The position numbers were made by a program, and so were the translations under genes. Shown one piece after another: positions 16,329 through 24,457 of a stretch of 64,000 nucleotides of DNA (position 1 is the first letter of the stretch; each line of letters opens with the position of its first letter). The notes beneath the pieces were generated by a model. That model worked only from the letters and a program-made list of their open reading frames with translations, had not been told where the DNA came from and searched no databases. The DNA comes from Thermicanus aegyptius DSM 12793 (GTDB lineage: Bacteria; Bacillota; Bacilli; Thermicanales; Thermicanaceae). The DNA lies in assembly GCF_000510645.1 (NCBI RefSeq), contig NZ_KI783301.1, forward strand, positions 3,115,788-3,179,787, in the 5' to 3' direction.

Positions 16329-17297
16329 CTACAGATTTCTTTCCTTCCGCCACCATGCATAGGTTTTCCCTAACCCTTCATGTAGGGCATGGCGGGGCTC
16401 CCAACCGATCTCCTTCTTTAACCTGGAGATATCCAGGCAACGTCTCCTCACTTGATCCACTTGTCTCTTGGGCAGGTAGCACAAGGGATACTCCGGAAGG
16501 TCCGCAACCTCCTTCACCTGTTCCGCTAAGCGGTTGACAGTCGTCTCCACTCCGGTGGCCACATTCCAAACCCCGCCAATGAAGCGGTCCTCCCATCCCG
16601 CCATGAAGAGGAGATCCATCACATCCTCCACGTAGGTAAAATCCCGCGTCTGCTCCCCATCTCCATAGATGGTTAGGGGTTCTCCCCTCTCAAGAGCCTC
16701 AAGGAACTTGCTCACCACCCCGCAATAAGGATTGGTTGGCACCTGGCCGGGGCCATACACATTGGAGAGGCGAAAAATGACCACAGGAATCCGGTACAGA
16801 CGGTGATAAACCTGGCAATAATGCTCCATCGCCAGCTTGCTGGCGGCATAAGGGAGATTTGGCTTCATCTCCTGTTCCGGGGTGGGAAGAAGATCCGCCT
16901 CTCCGTAAACGGAGGCGGTAGAGGTATAAACAAAACGTTTCAGGCGCTTTCCTTTTTCCCTCACTTTCTCCAAGAGGCGAAATCCTCCCCAGAGGTTAAC
17001 CCGGATATCTTCTACCGGATCCTCGATCGACCGGACCAAGTTGCGGCAGGCCAAGTGGTAGAGAATCTCCACCTGGGGCAACACCTCATCCAGATACGCC
17101 TCCTCATCAAAACTCCCCTTGAAAAAGGAGATCTTCTCGGAGGAGGGCAATTGCTCCTTGTTCCCGGTTGACAGATCATCCACCACAAAAAGGCGGCCTA
17201 CGATGGGAAGAAGCCTCTTCACCAGCTGAGAACCCAGGAATCCGGCTCCCCCTGTGACCAATATGTTTACTCCCTCCCCTTCCGTCACCTTTCTCAC
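16329..17297 (-). CDS. NAD-dependent sugar-nucleotide epimerase/dehydratase (extended SDR)
   Basis: A 322-residue extended short-chain dehydrogenase: the Rossmann motif is VTGGAGFLGSQL, with VVDDLSTG, the YTSTASVYG strand and the catalytic YAASKLAMEHY (YxxxK), then RLSNVYGPGQ and RDFTYVEDV. This is the UDP-glucose 4-epimerase/dehydratase group; exact substrate not resolvable. The start is uncertain: GTG at 17297, or a TTG about 36 bases later that has GGGGAGGGA 9 bases upstream. Confidence 0.87.
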   Translation of the reverse strand: MRKVTEGEGVNILVTGGAGFLGSQLVKRLLPIVGRLFVVDDLSTGNKEQLPSSEKISFFKGSFDEEAYLDEVLPQVEILYHLACRNLVRSIEDPVEDIRVNLWGGFRLLEKVREKGKRLKRFVYTSTASVYGEADLLPTPEQEMKPNLPYAASKLAMEHYCQVYHRLYRIPVVIFRLSNVYGPGQVPTNPYCGVVSKFLEALERGEPLTIYGDGEQTRDFTYVEDVMDLLFMAGWEDRFIGGVWNVATGVETTVNRLAEQVKEVADLPEYPLCYLPKRQVDQVRRRCLDISRLKKEIGWEPRHALHEGLGKTYAWWRKERNL

Positions 17298-17371
17298 ATC
17301 CTTTCCTTTCCACCTTGTTCTGCGTCCTGTTTATCCATATTCCATATCCTTCCACATCCCCGCCGGACAAG

Positions 17372-17791
17372 TTATACGGTGGCCACCACCAAATAGGGGG
17401 GATCGCTCTCTCTGAAAGGAAACAGAAGGGTTCCCTCGTACCATATTTTGTGCCCATGATTCTCCAGGCTCTGAAAGCGCCACGAATGGGAATGGCTCGT
17501 CACATCCATCCTTGCTTCCACGGTATGGGGAGTAATGGGTATGGTGCGAAGAAGGCCGCCTACGGGCGGAGAATATCCCCCTCGCACCAGGGACTCATCC
17601 CATCCGGAGGCGATGGGCCGGATCAACAAGGTGGCAGAGCTCCCAGACGCACCCGACAAGGGCACATGAAGCATCATGGAGGTTACCGTCATATCGGTGG
17701 GAATAACCGCTATATTAAACGAGACAAGCATCATTTTATGCTTAATGAACAATCGGTTCGGGACGAAGAACATCATCTTTTCCAGATTCAT
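17372..17791 (-). CDS. Small beta-rich protein, DNRLRE-like
   Basis: A 139-residue protein with very strong ribosome site AAGGAGGGAG before ATG at 17791. The text MMLHVPLSGASGSSATLLIR followed by PIASGWDESLV resembles DNRLRE-type beta domains (a hydrophobic strand pair, then xSxWxExxV) found on surface and spore-coat proteins. No signal peptide is seen, as is common for proteins assembled on spores by the mother cell. The assignment is tentative. It lies inside the glycan operon between the epimerase and a glycosyltransferase, so it could be a glycosylated structural protein or acceptor. Confidence 0.5.
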   Translation of the reverse strand: MNLEKMMFFVPNRLFIKHKMMLVSFNIAVIPTDMTVTSMMLHVPLSGASGSSATLLIRPIASGWDESLVRGGYSPPVGGLLRTIPITPHTVEARMDVTSHSHSWRFQSLENHGHKIWYEGTLLFPFRESDPPYLVVATV

Positions 17792-17897
17792 CACATCTCC
17801 CTCCTTCCGCTTTTTTTTTTGGGGGTTCCCGGTCCCTTGGATTTCCTATCTCTTCTTTACCTTGAATGAAAACAGGTCGGCTCCGTCTTTTTTCTTC

Positions 17898-18890
17898 CTA
17901 GGAATTTAACTCTCCATAGATCACAAGAAGCCGATCCACCACATTCTCCACCCGATGGACCCGATCGGCATAAGCTCTTCCCCTCATCCCCAACCGAAGG
18001 CGCAATGCAGGCTGTTCCAACAACTCCTTCACCTTTCCATAGAGAGTGTCCGGGTTGGCATTTACGACGGGAAGATCCGCAGGAAATTGGGACACGAGAT
18101 CCTCCCGGATGTAAGCCACCACCGGTTTGCCCAGTGCCATCGCCTCGGCGCTGAACAATCCGTAAGACCCGCACAAGACCTGATCGATCACGATATCCGC
18201 CTTCTCATACTCGGCGAGAGCCGCCTGATGATTCATCCGTTCGATCCGGCGATACGCGAAGGAATATCCTTCCTGTTTTAAGCGATCTAGCGCGGCTTCT
18301 ATGATTTTCGTCCCCTTAAATTCCGGATTGGTCGGCGCATGAAGGATTAGAGGGCAGATATTGGACGGATCGGGATAATGAGGGGCGAGGCCACGCATAT
18401 CGAGGGCTATGGGGAGAACATGCACCTTTTCATAATACGGAGCCACATACGCATAAACCTCATAATCTTGTACAATCGCCTCCCGGATATAGCGGGAAAT
18501 GGAGGCAAGTTGTTTGTGGATCGTCTCATTGGAAGGGGAATCCCCGGTATAAACGTATGGATTATTCCGTCTGGCCTGATCATGGAAACGGACATCATTC
18601 CCCCAATGGTTCATCACCATCTTTTTCCCCAATCCCTTCAGCCGGGGAAGATCCGCATATTCCGGCAGAATGGTACTGCTGTAGTGGAAATGAAAGAGGT
18701 CGAAGAAATGAATCAGATGCCTGGACTGGTTCCCAATCTCCGGATAGATGGTGTTGATTAAATGATTTTGATATCCTAAATAGGAATGAAAGATATTATA
18801 GCCCACGGCGATATGGCCCCTCCGCTTGAGTTCTCCGCTTAAAATGCCCATTTGGCCGGCAATTTCAATCACCCCATGAAAGATCCGCAT
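17898..18890 (-). CDS. GT-B type glycosyltransferase, paralogue of the gene at 13504
   Basis: A 330-residue GT-B enzyme with the same signature as its paralogue: IEIAGQMGILSGEL, FDLFHFHYSS, LGKKMVMNHWGNDVR, NPYVYTGDSPSNE, ILHAPTNPEFKGTKIIEAAL, DQVLCGSYGLFSAEAMALGK. Retention of two diverged copies suggests two successive similar linkages. It overlaps the upstream Gfo/Idh gene by 26 bp, so it is translationally coupled. Confidence 0.85.
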   Translation of the reverse strand: MRIFHGVIEIAGQMGILSGELKRRGHIAVGYNIFHSYLGYQNHLINTIYPEIGNQSRHLIHFFDLFHFHYSSTILPEYADLPRLKGLGKKMVMNHWGNDVRFHDQARRNNPYVYTGDSPSNETIHKQLASISRYIREAIVQDYEVYAYVAPYYEKVHVLPIALDMRGLAPHYPDPSNICPLILHAPTNPEFKGTKIIEAALDRLKQEGYSFAYRRIERMNHQAALAEYEKADIVIDQVLCGSYGLFSAEAMALGKPVVAYIREDLVSQFPADLPVVNANPDTLYGKVKELLEQPALRLRLGMRGRAYADRVHRVENVVDRLLVIYGELNS

Positions 18891-19953
18891 CCTTCTCCCT
18901 CCTTTCCCTGTGATCTTCTCTCAAGGGGAGAAAGACGGGAAGATGGGCAGCGGCGGATTGATAGAAGGCGAGAGAAGTCTCTAAGGCGTGGTAAATTTGG
19001 CGAGATGGTATCAGGAGGGACGCCTCCCCAGAAAGAAGGGTGCGGATAAAGGCTTCATACATCCGTCTCTCCTCTCCCTCTTCCTTCAGGAGGGCGGCTG
19101 CTTCCTCCTCTGCTCCTTCATGGCCCTCCAGGGCGACCCGTTTTATTTGGTTCATGGAAGGCCCTCCCAAGGAGATCGTCCCCTTTTCCCCGAAAAGAGA
19201 AAGGCCCATTTCCAAATTGGCCGGGTAGGTCATCACATTCATCTCCATGACCCCTTTTCCTCCCCGGCGGAAAGAGAGAATCCCCAACGCCGCATCTTCC
19301 GTCTCTTTCTCGGTTCGCCAATGCACGAATTCTCCGTAGATCGAATCCACTTCACCCATCAGCCAGAGGAGGAGATCAAGGAGATGGATCCCTTGATTCA
19401 CCACCATCCCGCCATCGGTCAGCCGCCTTCCCCGCCACGGGGAGGACAGATAATAGGTGAGAGGACGGGCGAAAGAGATGCGGATACTCCCCAAATGGAT
19501 GTACCCAAGCCTTTCATCCTCTACCCATTCCTTCAACTTTTGCAGAAGGGGGCGATAGCGGAGCTGGTGGCATACGAGGAGGTGTCTGCCTAGCTCCCCG
19601 GCGAGGTTGATCGTCTCCTCCGCTTCTTGTAAGGAAAGGGAGATCGGCTTTTCCACCATCACATGCTTCCCCGCTCGCATTGCCTCCTGGGCGAGAGGGG
19701 CATGAAGATGGGTGGAGGTGGCGATCACCACCGCTTCTATGGTCGAGTCATTCAACAATGAGAGGGGATCGGGATACCGGGCTACCTTGCCGTTTCTTCC
19801 GGAATCCTGCAGATATCTTTTCTCCACCGCCTCCATCCGTTCAGGATTGATGTCGCTCACGGCAACCAACCGGGCATTGGAAATGCCCGCCAGAGTGGCC
19901 GCATGCTTTTCTCCCATCCGGCCGCAGCCGATCAAGCCAAAACGGATGCTCAT
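18865..19953 (-). CDS. Gfo/Idh/MocA family oxidoreductase, WbpB-like
   Basis: A 362-residue NAD-dependent oxidoreductase. The N-terminal Rossmann motif is FGLIGCGRMGEKHAATL; the catalytic-loop EKP is in HVMVEKPISLS; the C-terminal domain has CHQLRYRPLLQKLKEWVEDE, YYLSSPWRGRRLTDGGM and VVNQGIHLLDLLLWLMGEV. This closely follows the WbpB/WlbA pattern, enzymes that oxidise C3 of UDP-GlcNAc uronic acid before transamination. Overlaps the aminotransferase gene by 4 bp, supporting sequential action. Confidence 0.83.
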   Translation of the reverse strand: MSIRFGLIGCGRMGEKHAATLAGISNARLVAVSDINPERMEAVEKRYLQDSGRNGKVARYPDPLSLLNDSTIEAVVIATSTHLHAPLAQEAMRAGKHVMVEKPISLSLQEAEETINLAGELGRHLLVCHQLRYRPLLQKLKEWVEDERLGYIHLGSIRISFARPLTYYLSSPWRGRRLTDGGMVVNQGIHLLDLLLWLMGEVDSIYGEFVHWRTEKETEDAALGILSFRRGGKGVMEMNVMTYPANLEMGLSLFGEKGTISLGGPSMNQIKRVALEGHEGAEEEAAALLKEEGEERRMYEAFIRTLLSGEASLLIPSRQIYHALETSLAFYQSAAAHLPVFLPLREDHRERREKDADLSWGD

Positions 19954-21071
19954 TTCCCACTCCCGCCTTCCTTTTTCCCATATTCCCGAAGAGCCGAAAT
20001 CACTTGCTCTTGTTCCGCTTCGCTTAAGAAGGGGCTTAGAGGCAAGGCGAGAATTCTCTTGGAAACCCTCTCCGCCACGGGGAGATCCCCTTCCTTATAT
20101 CCCAAGGAACGATATGCCTCCTGAAGATGAAGGGAAAGGGGGTAATAAACCCCTGTCTCGATTCCCCGATCCTGGAGAAACTTCCGGACCATCTCCCGGC
20201 TCTCCACCTCCACAGAGAAGAGATGCCAAACAGGTTCCCTTCCTTCCCCCACCCTGGGCAGGGTAAGGAAGGGGAGATCCGCCAGTTCCGCCAGATAGAT
20301 GGCCACTTTTTCCCGCCGCAGCCGATTCCATTGATCAATCTCTTTTAATGCCAGGAGGAGGACCGCCGCATGGATCTCATCGAGGCGGCTGTTCATTCCG
20401 ATCTTCTCGTGTTCATATTTCCTCCGGCTCCCGTGCTGGCGCAAAAGGCGAATCCGTTCCGCCACCCCTTGGTGGGATGTTGCCACCAAACCGCCGTCTC
20501 CCAATGTTCCCAGGTTTTTGGTGGGAAAGAAGGAGAAGGAAGCCGCGTCTCCCAGACTCCCTACCGGTTTCCCTCGGTAGGTTGCTCCGAAGGCTTGACA
20601 AGCATCTTCAAAGAGGAATAAAGAATGCCTCCTCGCTGCCTCCTGCAACGGTTCCATATCGGCCGGCTGGCCGAAGAGGTGAACCGGGAGAATCGCTTTT
20701 GTCCTTGGAGTAATCGCTTCTTCCACCCGGCTCATATCCAGGTTATAGGTCACGGGATCAATATCAACGAAGACGGGTTTAGCCCCCGCCCGGGAGATCG
20801 CCTCCGCAGTGGCGAAGAAGGTAAAGGGAGTGGTGATCACCTCATCCCCCGGCCCGATCCCAAATCCCTCCAGGATGAGGAGAAGGGCATCGGTTCCATT
20901 TCCCACTCCGATGGCATCGCTGACTTCCAATCGTTCCTTGATCTTCTCTTCGAGTTCTTTCACCCTCCGACCGAGGATATATTGGCCCGACTCGATCACC
21001 TCTTCGATTTCCTGCATCAACTCTTTCTTGATGAAAGCGAATTGCCTTCTCAGGTTAATGAGAGGAATCAT
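19950..21071 (-). CDS. DegT/DnrJ/EryC1 (StrS) family sugar aminotransferase, WbpE-like
   Basis: A 373-residue PLP enzyme that would aminate a 3-keto UDP-sugar with glutamate. Visible are NGTDALLLIL, ITTPFTFFATAEAI, FVDIDPVTYNLD, the PLP-binding ILPVHLFGQPADM, FEDACQAFGATYRG, and the Schiff-base Lys in SFFPTKNLGTLGDGG. The start MIPLINLRRQFAFIKKEL is canonical. Overlaps both neighbours, so it is translationally coupled to the Gfo/Idh enzyme that makes its likely substrate. Confidence 0.87.
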   Translation of the reverse strand: MIPLINLRRQFAFIKKELMQEIEEVIESGQYILGRRVKELEEKIKERLEVSDAIGVGNGTDALLLILEGFGIGPGDEVITTPFTFFATAEAISRAGAKPVFVDIDPVTYNLDMSRVEEAITPRTKAILPVHLFGQPADMEPLQEAARRHSLFLFEDACQAFGATYRGKPVGSLGDAASFSFFPTKNLGTLGDGGLVATSHQGVAERIRLLRQHGSRRKYEHEKIGMNSRLDEIHAAVLLLALKEIDQWNRLRREKVAIYLAELADLPFLTLPRVGEGREPVWHLFSVEVESREMVRKFLQDRGIETGVYYPLSLHLQEAYRSLGYKEGDLPVAERVSKRILALPLSPFLSEAEQEQVISALREYGKKEGGSGK

Positions 21072-22068
21072 CTGCCCACCCCTTTTTCTTCATCTCGTTT
21101 TCCACCGACGGCCAAATCGCCCTAAGATGGTTCCCATAGGTATGTTTTTGTAAAACGGCTTGATGCCCATTCCTCCCAATCCCCCAACGCTCTTCGGGTT
21201 GGTTCAGGTACCGGGAGATGAGCCGCAGCGTTTCGTCCGGCGAGGAGGAGAGAAGGAGTTCCTCTCCATCTTTAAATAAGCGCTCTAAGGCGGGGGTGCG
21301 GCTCCCCAACATGAGGCTTCCGCTTCCCAAAATTTCATACGTCCTTTGGGAGACTTGGTCCGTCGCATTTTGGATCCCCAAAACGATCTTTGATTGGTGA
21401 TAAACCCGCGCGGACTCCTTATACGGGAGATAGCCGTGCAGGCGATGGGACGGGATGGAAACCCCCAGATGCTTTGTGACGGATTCCGGATCTTCCTGCC
21501 AGCCGTATCCCCAAATATGGAGATCATAACCTGCGCCGAGGAGCGGAACCAACAGCTGCTTAAAACTCTCCATTCGGAAGGTAGGGGCGTGGAGGTGAGT
21601 TGTCCCTACCAGGGAGATCTCATACGTTTCTTCAATGCCCCAGGGCTTTGCCGGGAAAAGGCGGGGGTTTAGGGCAAAATTCAGATACAGGGCGGGAATT
21701 CCCATGTTGCGGTAGCTGTTCACGCAGGCAGGATGAATGGTCCAGACCATATCCGGCTTAATCTTCCGGATCAAGGGGATCGACCAGCCTTCATGAAAGA
21801 GACCATCCTCCGTCGCCCAATAGATGTGGAAGAGCCGATACTTCATCGCGATTTCCGGGAGAACCGCGAGCGTGGGGGCGGTTAGGGGCGCATCACATCC
21901 CACGGTGAGGAGAATCTCCGGGCGGAAATAGCGAATGCCGGCTTCAATCTCTTTCATGTTCCATGAACTCTGGTAAAAAAGTTGATGTCCCATCTGGGAG
22001 AGGGAATCTCCTAAACTATTCAGATAAATAGAGCGGTGATCCAGAAAAAAGATGCGTCTCCTGCTCAC
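21055..22068 (-). CDS. CgeB family glycosyltransferase-like protein
   Basis: A 337-residue protein of the CgeB family. The N-terminal half has IFFLDHRSIYLNSLGDSLSQ and WATEDGLFHEGW; the C-terminal half is a GT1-like donor domain with SLVGTTHLHAP, DLHIWGYGWQEDP, RTYEILGSGSLMLGSRTP and a typical terminal helix. CgeB of B. subtilis acts in maturation of the outermost spore layer and CgeB proteins are regarded as glycosyltransferases. Its presence is the main reason to suspect that this cluster decorates the spore surface. It overlaps the aminotransferase gene by 17 bp. Confidence 0.85.
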   Translation of the reverse strand: MSRRRIFFLDHRSIYLNSLGDSLSQMGHQLFYQSSWNMKEIEAGIRYFRPEILLTVGCDAPLTAPTLAVLPEIAMKYRLFHIYWATEDGLFHEGWSIPLIRKIKPDMVWTIHPACVNSYRNMGIPALYLNFALNPRLFPAKPWGIEETYEISLVGTTHLHAPTFRMESFKQLLVPLLGAGYDLHIWGYGWQEDPESVTKHLGVSIPSHRLHGYLPYKESARVYHQSKIVLGIQNATDQVSQRTYEILGSGSLMLGSRTPALERLFKDGEELLLSSSPDETLRLISRYLNQPEERWGIGRNGHQAVLQKHTYGNHLRAIWPSVENEMKKKGWADDSSH

Positions 22069-22075
22069 CCCCTCC

Positions 22076-23338
22076 TCATCCCCTCACGACGTGGGGGGCA
22101 TGAACCCTCCGCGTCACATTTCGGGTATCGTAGATGAGCCGGCCGCAGCGAATCAACTCTTCCCACGGAATGCGGGAATGGTCCACCAGGATGAGGATGA
22201 GATCAAAGGAGCGAATTTTCTCCCCCTCCCAAGAAAAACGAGGCAACCTGGGCAGATCTTCCGAATAGAGGGGATCATACACCTCCACCTCGACCCCCCT
22301 CTCCTGAAGGAGACGAACCACCTTCAGGGCTGCCGATTCCCGGATATCGTTTACATCCTTCTTATAGGTAATCCCGATCACCCCAACCTTTGCTTTTTCC
22401 AGGGGGATCCTTTCCCGTTCGAGAAGTTCCACTGCCCTCTCCATCACAAAATGGGGAATCAGTTCGTTCACCCGGATCGCCTCTTCGATCATCCGCAGCC
22501 TCATCCCCTCACGCCGGGCCGACCAGGCCAGATAAACCGGATCCACGGGGATGCAATGTCCGCCGGCTCCCGCACTGGGGTAGTAGGGGGTAAATCCATA
22601 AGGCTTCGTCTTGGCCGCCTCAATCACCTCCCATACATCTACCTTTAGTCGATGGGCCAGCATATTGATTTCATTGATGAACGAGATATTGACAAGGCGC
22701 TGGCCGTTCTCCAGCATCTTCACAAATTCGGCGGTCTTGGGAGAACTGACCGGAACGATCGTTTCAAAAAGATCCCCATACAGCTCCTTTACTTTCCCTA
22801 AGCACTCTGAAGTTACTCCACTGATCACTTTAGGGATTTTCGCCAAGGAAAAAGAGTCGTTCCCAGGTTCAATCCGCTCGGGCGAATACCCGAGGAAAAT
22901 CTCCTTGCCCACTTGAAGGCCTGTTTCCTCCAAGATCCTTTTCACCATCTCCTCCGTGGTGCCGGGATACGTCGAGCTCTCCAGGATAACCGTTTGACCG
23001 GATCGGAGATAGGGGTGGAGCGTATGAAGGACCTCCTTCACCGCCGTAAGATCAGGCTCCATTTCACGTAAGGGCGTGGGAACGGCGATGATGATGTACT
23101 CCGCCCTGCCCACCTCCTCATACCCTTCGGTGGGGATAAACGTTCCCTTGCCGATTAGTTCTTTCATCTCTTCATCGGTAAAATCGGATAAATAACTCCT
23201 CCCCTCCTGGAGGGAGGAGATCTTCCTCCGGTCTATATCAATGCCAAGAACCGAATACCCCTTCGCTTCCAATAATTGAACCAACGGTAATCCAACAAAA
23301 CCTAGACCAATCACGGCAACCCATCTATCTCTCTTCAT
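22076..23338 (-). CDS. UDP-N-acetylglucosamine 6-dehydrogenase (WbpA/TviB-type nucleotide sugar dehydrogenase)
   Basis: A 420-residue NAD-dependent dehydrogenase that oxidises C6 of a UDP-sugar to the carboxylate in two steps. Motifs: Rossmann VAVIGLGFVGLPLVQLL, IIIAVPTPL, ESSTYPGTTEEMV, LGYSPERIEPGN, the Lys-bearing KMLENGQRLVNISFINEI, and the catalytic Cys in AGAGGHCIPVDPVYL. The SPERI/EPG and GGHCIPVDP forms are those of the UDP-GlcNAc dehydrogenase branch, not UDP-Glc. It is first in the cluster and would feed the Gfo/Idh, DegT and acyltransferase enzymes. Confidence 0.88.
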   Translation of the reverse strand: MKRDRWVAVIGLGFVGLPLVQLLEAKGYSVLGIDIDRRKISSLQEGRSYLSDFTDEEMKELIGKGTFIPTEGYEEVGRAEYIIIAVPTPLREMEPDLTAVKEVLHTLHPYLRSGQTVILESSTYPGTTEEMVKRILEETGLQVGKEIFLGYSPERIEPGNDSFSLAKIPKVISGVTSECLGKVKELYGDLFETIVPVSSPKTAEFVKMLENGQRLVNISFINEINMLAHRLKVDVWEVIEAAKTKPYGFTPYYPSAGAGGHCIPVDPVYLAWSARREGMRLRMIEEAIRVNELIPHFVMERAVELLERERIPLEKAKVGVIGITYKKDVNDIRESAALKVVRLLQERGVEVEVYDPLYSEDLPRLPRFSWEGEKIRSFDLILILVDHSRIPWEELIRCGRLIYDTRNVTRRVHAPHVVRG

Positions 23339-23372
23339 GACCCGTTCCTTCCCCTTCTTTTTTGTAACACGT

Positions 23373-23381
23373 TATTTTATG
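23373..23381 (-). promoter_or_regulatory. Possible sporulation-type (SigE/SigK) -10 element upstream of the glycan cluster
   Basis: The minus strand reads CATAAAATA about 35 bp upstream of the first gene, matching the CATAnnnTA -10 of mother-cell sigma factors. A matching -35 is not obvious, so this is a weak call. Confidence 0.25.
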
Positions 23382-23485
23382 GGAGAAGGGACAAACAGAA
23401 ACGGCACTTACCATGGTTTCTCGCAAAATAGGTAAGTATTAAAGATGCCAATGTCATAGAGAGATCCGATGGCATCCGCCATTCT

Positions 23486-23533
23486 AAAAAAAGGGGAAGG
23501 CCCCTCATCATGGGGGGTGATGAAGGGCCTTCC
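23486..23533 (-). terminator. Intrinsic terminator of adhE-pflB-pflA
   Basis: Arms GGAAGGCCC and GGGCCTTCC enclose a second stem (TCATCA/TGATGA). On the minus strand the hairpin is followed by CCTTTTTTT. It is the strongest terminator in the first half of the window. Confidence 0.85.
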
Positions 23534-23585
23534 TCATATATATTAGGAGATGATATGGGGGGCGATGAGAATAAGGTTAATAAGG

Positions 23586-24338
23586 TTAATGAAAGGGAAC
23601 TGAAGATCGTAAAGACTCATTCAGAAGTTTTGAGATTTTCTCCACTTCATCCTGATCCGGGGGAACCGTATCTTTTAAAGAGTAAGGAATCCCCAGGGCT
23701 TCCCATTTATAGACCCCCAGCTTATGGTAGGGGAGCACCTCTACTTTCTCTACACTCGCAAGCTGGGCAAGAAATTGGGCCAGTCTCCCGATCTCCTCGG
23801 GATCGTCGGTCACGCCGGGAACCAGGACATGGCGTATCCACATCGGGATATTTCGCCGGGACAACAGTTTTGCAAAGGCGAGAATCCCCTTATTGTGATG
23901 GCCGGTCAGCCAATGATGTTTCGCAGCGTCTATCACCTTCAAGTCGAGGAGGACGAGATCTGTGACGGAGAGAAGCCGCTCCAGATCCGGGTCCTGCTTC
24001 TTCTCCGGCCGATAGCAAATACCGGAAGTATCGAGCGCGGTATGGATCCCCTTCTCCTTACAGCGGGAGAAAAGCTCCGACACAAAGGGGGTTTGAAGCA
24101 TCGGCTCGCCGCCGGTAGCCGTAACACCGCCGCCTGAGGCGCGCATGTAGGGAAGATAGCGTTCAATCTCCTCCATGAGGGAGTCTGCCGTGATCTCCTT
24201 TCCCGCCTTCACATCCCAGGTATCCGGGTTATGGCAATACCGGCAACGCATGGGACAACCTTGCATAAAGACCACATAGCGAAGGCCTGGACCATCTACG
24301 GTTCCACACGTCTCCACCGAATGGATCCTGCCGATCAT
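23586..24338 (-). CDS. pflA: Pyruvate formate-lyase activating enzyme (radical SAM)
   Basis: A 250-residue radical SAM activase that installs the glycyl radical on PflB. The 4Fe-4S cluster motif CPMRCRYC (CxxxCxxC) follows GTVDGPGLRYVVFMQG, as in all PflA proteins, and GGGVTATGGEPMLQ is the SAM-binding GGE segment. The second in-frame ATG (24338) is preferred because AAGGGGGG is 6 bases upstream; the ATG two codons earlier directly abuts the ribosome site. It is the last gene of adhE-pflB-pflA, 119 bp after pflB, followed by a strong terminator. Confidence 0.92.
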   Translation of the reverse strand: MIGRIHSVETCGTVDGPGLRYVVFMQGCPMRCRYCHNPDTWDVKAGKEITADSLMEEIERYLPYMRASGGGVTATGGEPMLQTPFVSELFSRCKEKGIHTALDTSGICYRPEKKQDPDLERLLSVTDLVLLDLKVIDAAKHHWLTGHHNKGILAFAKLLSRRNIPMWIRHVLVPGVTDDPEEIGRLAQFLAQLASVEKVEVLPYHKLGVYKWEALGIPYSLKDTVPPDQDEVEKISKLLNESLRSSVPFH

Positions 24339-24457
24339 CTTCATCCCCCCTTCTTCGCGCGTTCCATCTCATTCCATCCAGAAAACACCATGATCCAACG
24401 GAAACGTCCATCCCCACGGTTCCCTCTTCCTCTTCCCGACCAAGAAAAAATGGAACC

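Noticed and set aside
17315-17869. Plus-strand open frame of 184 codons in the glycan cluster
   Set aside because: The opposite strand has a gene with a strong ribosome site and operon context (17372-17791); the plus frame has neither.
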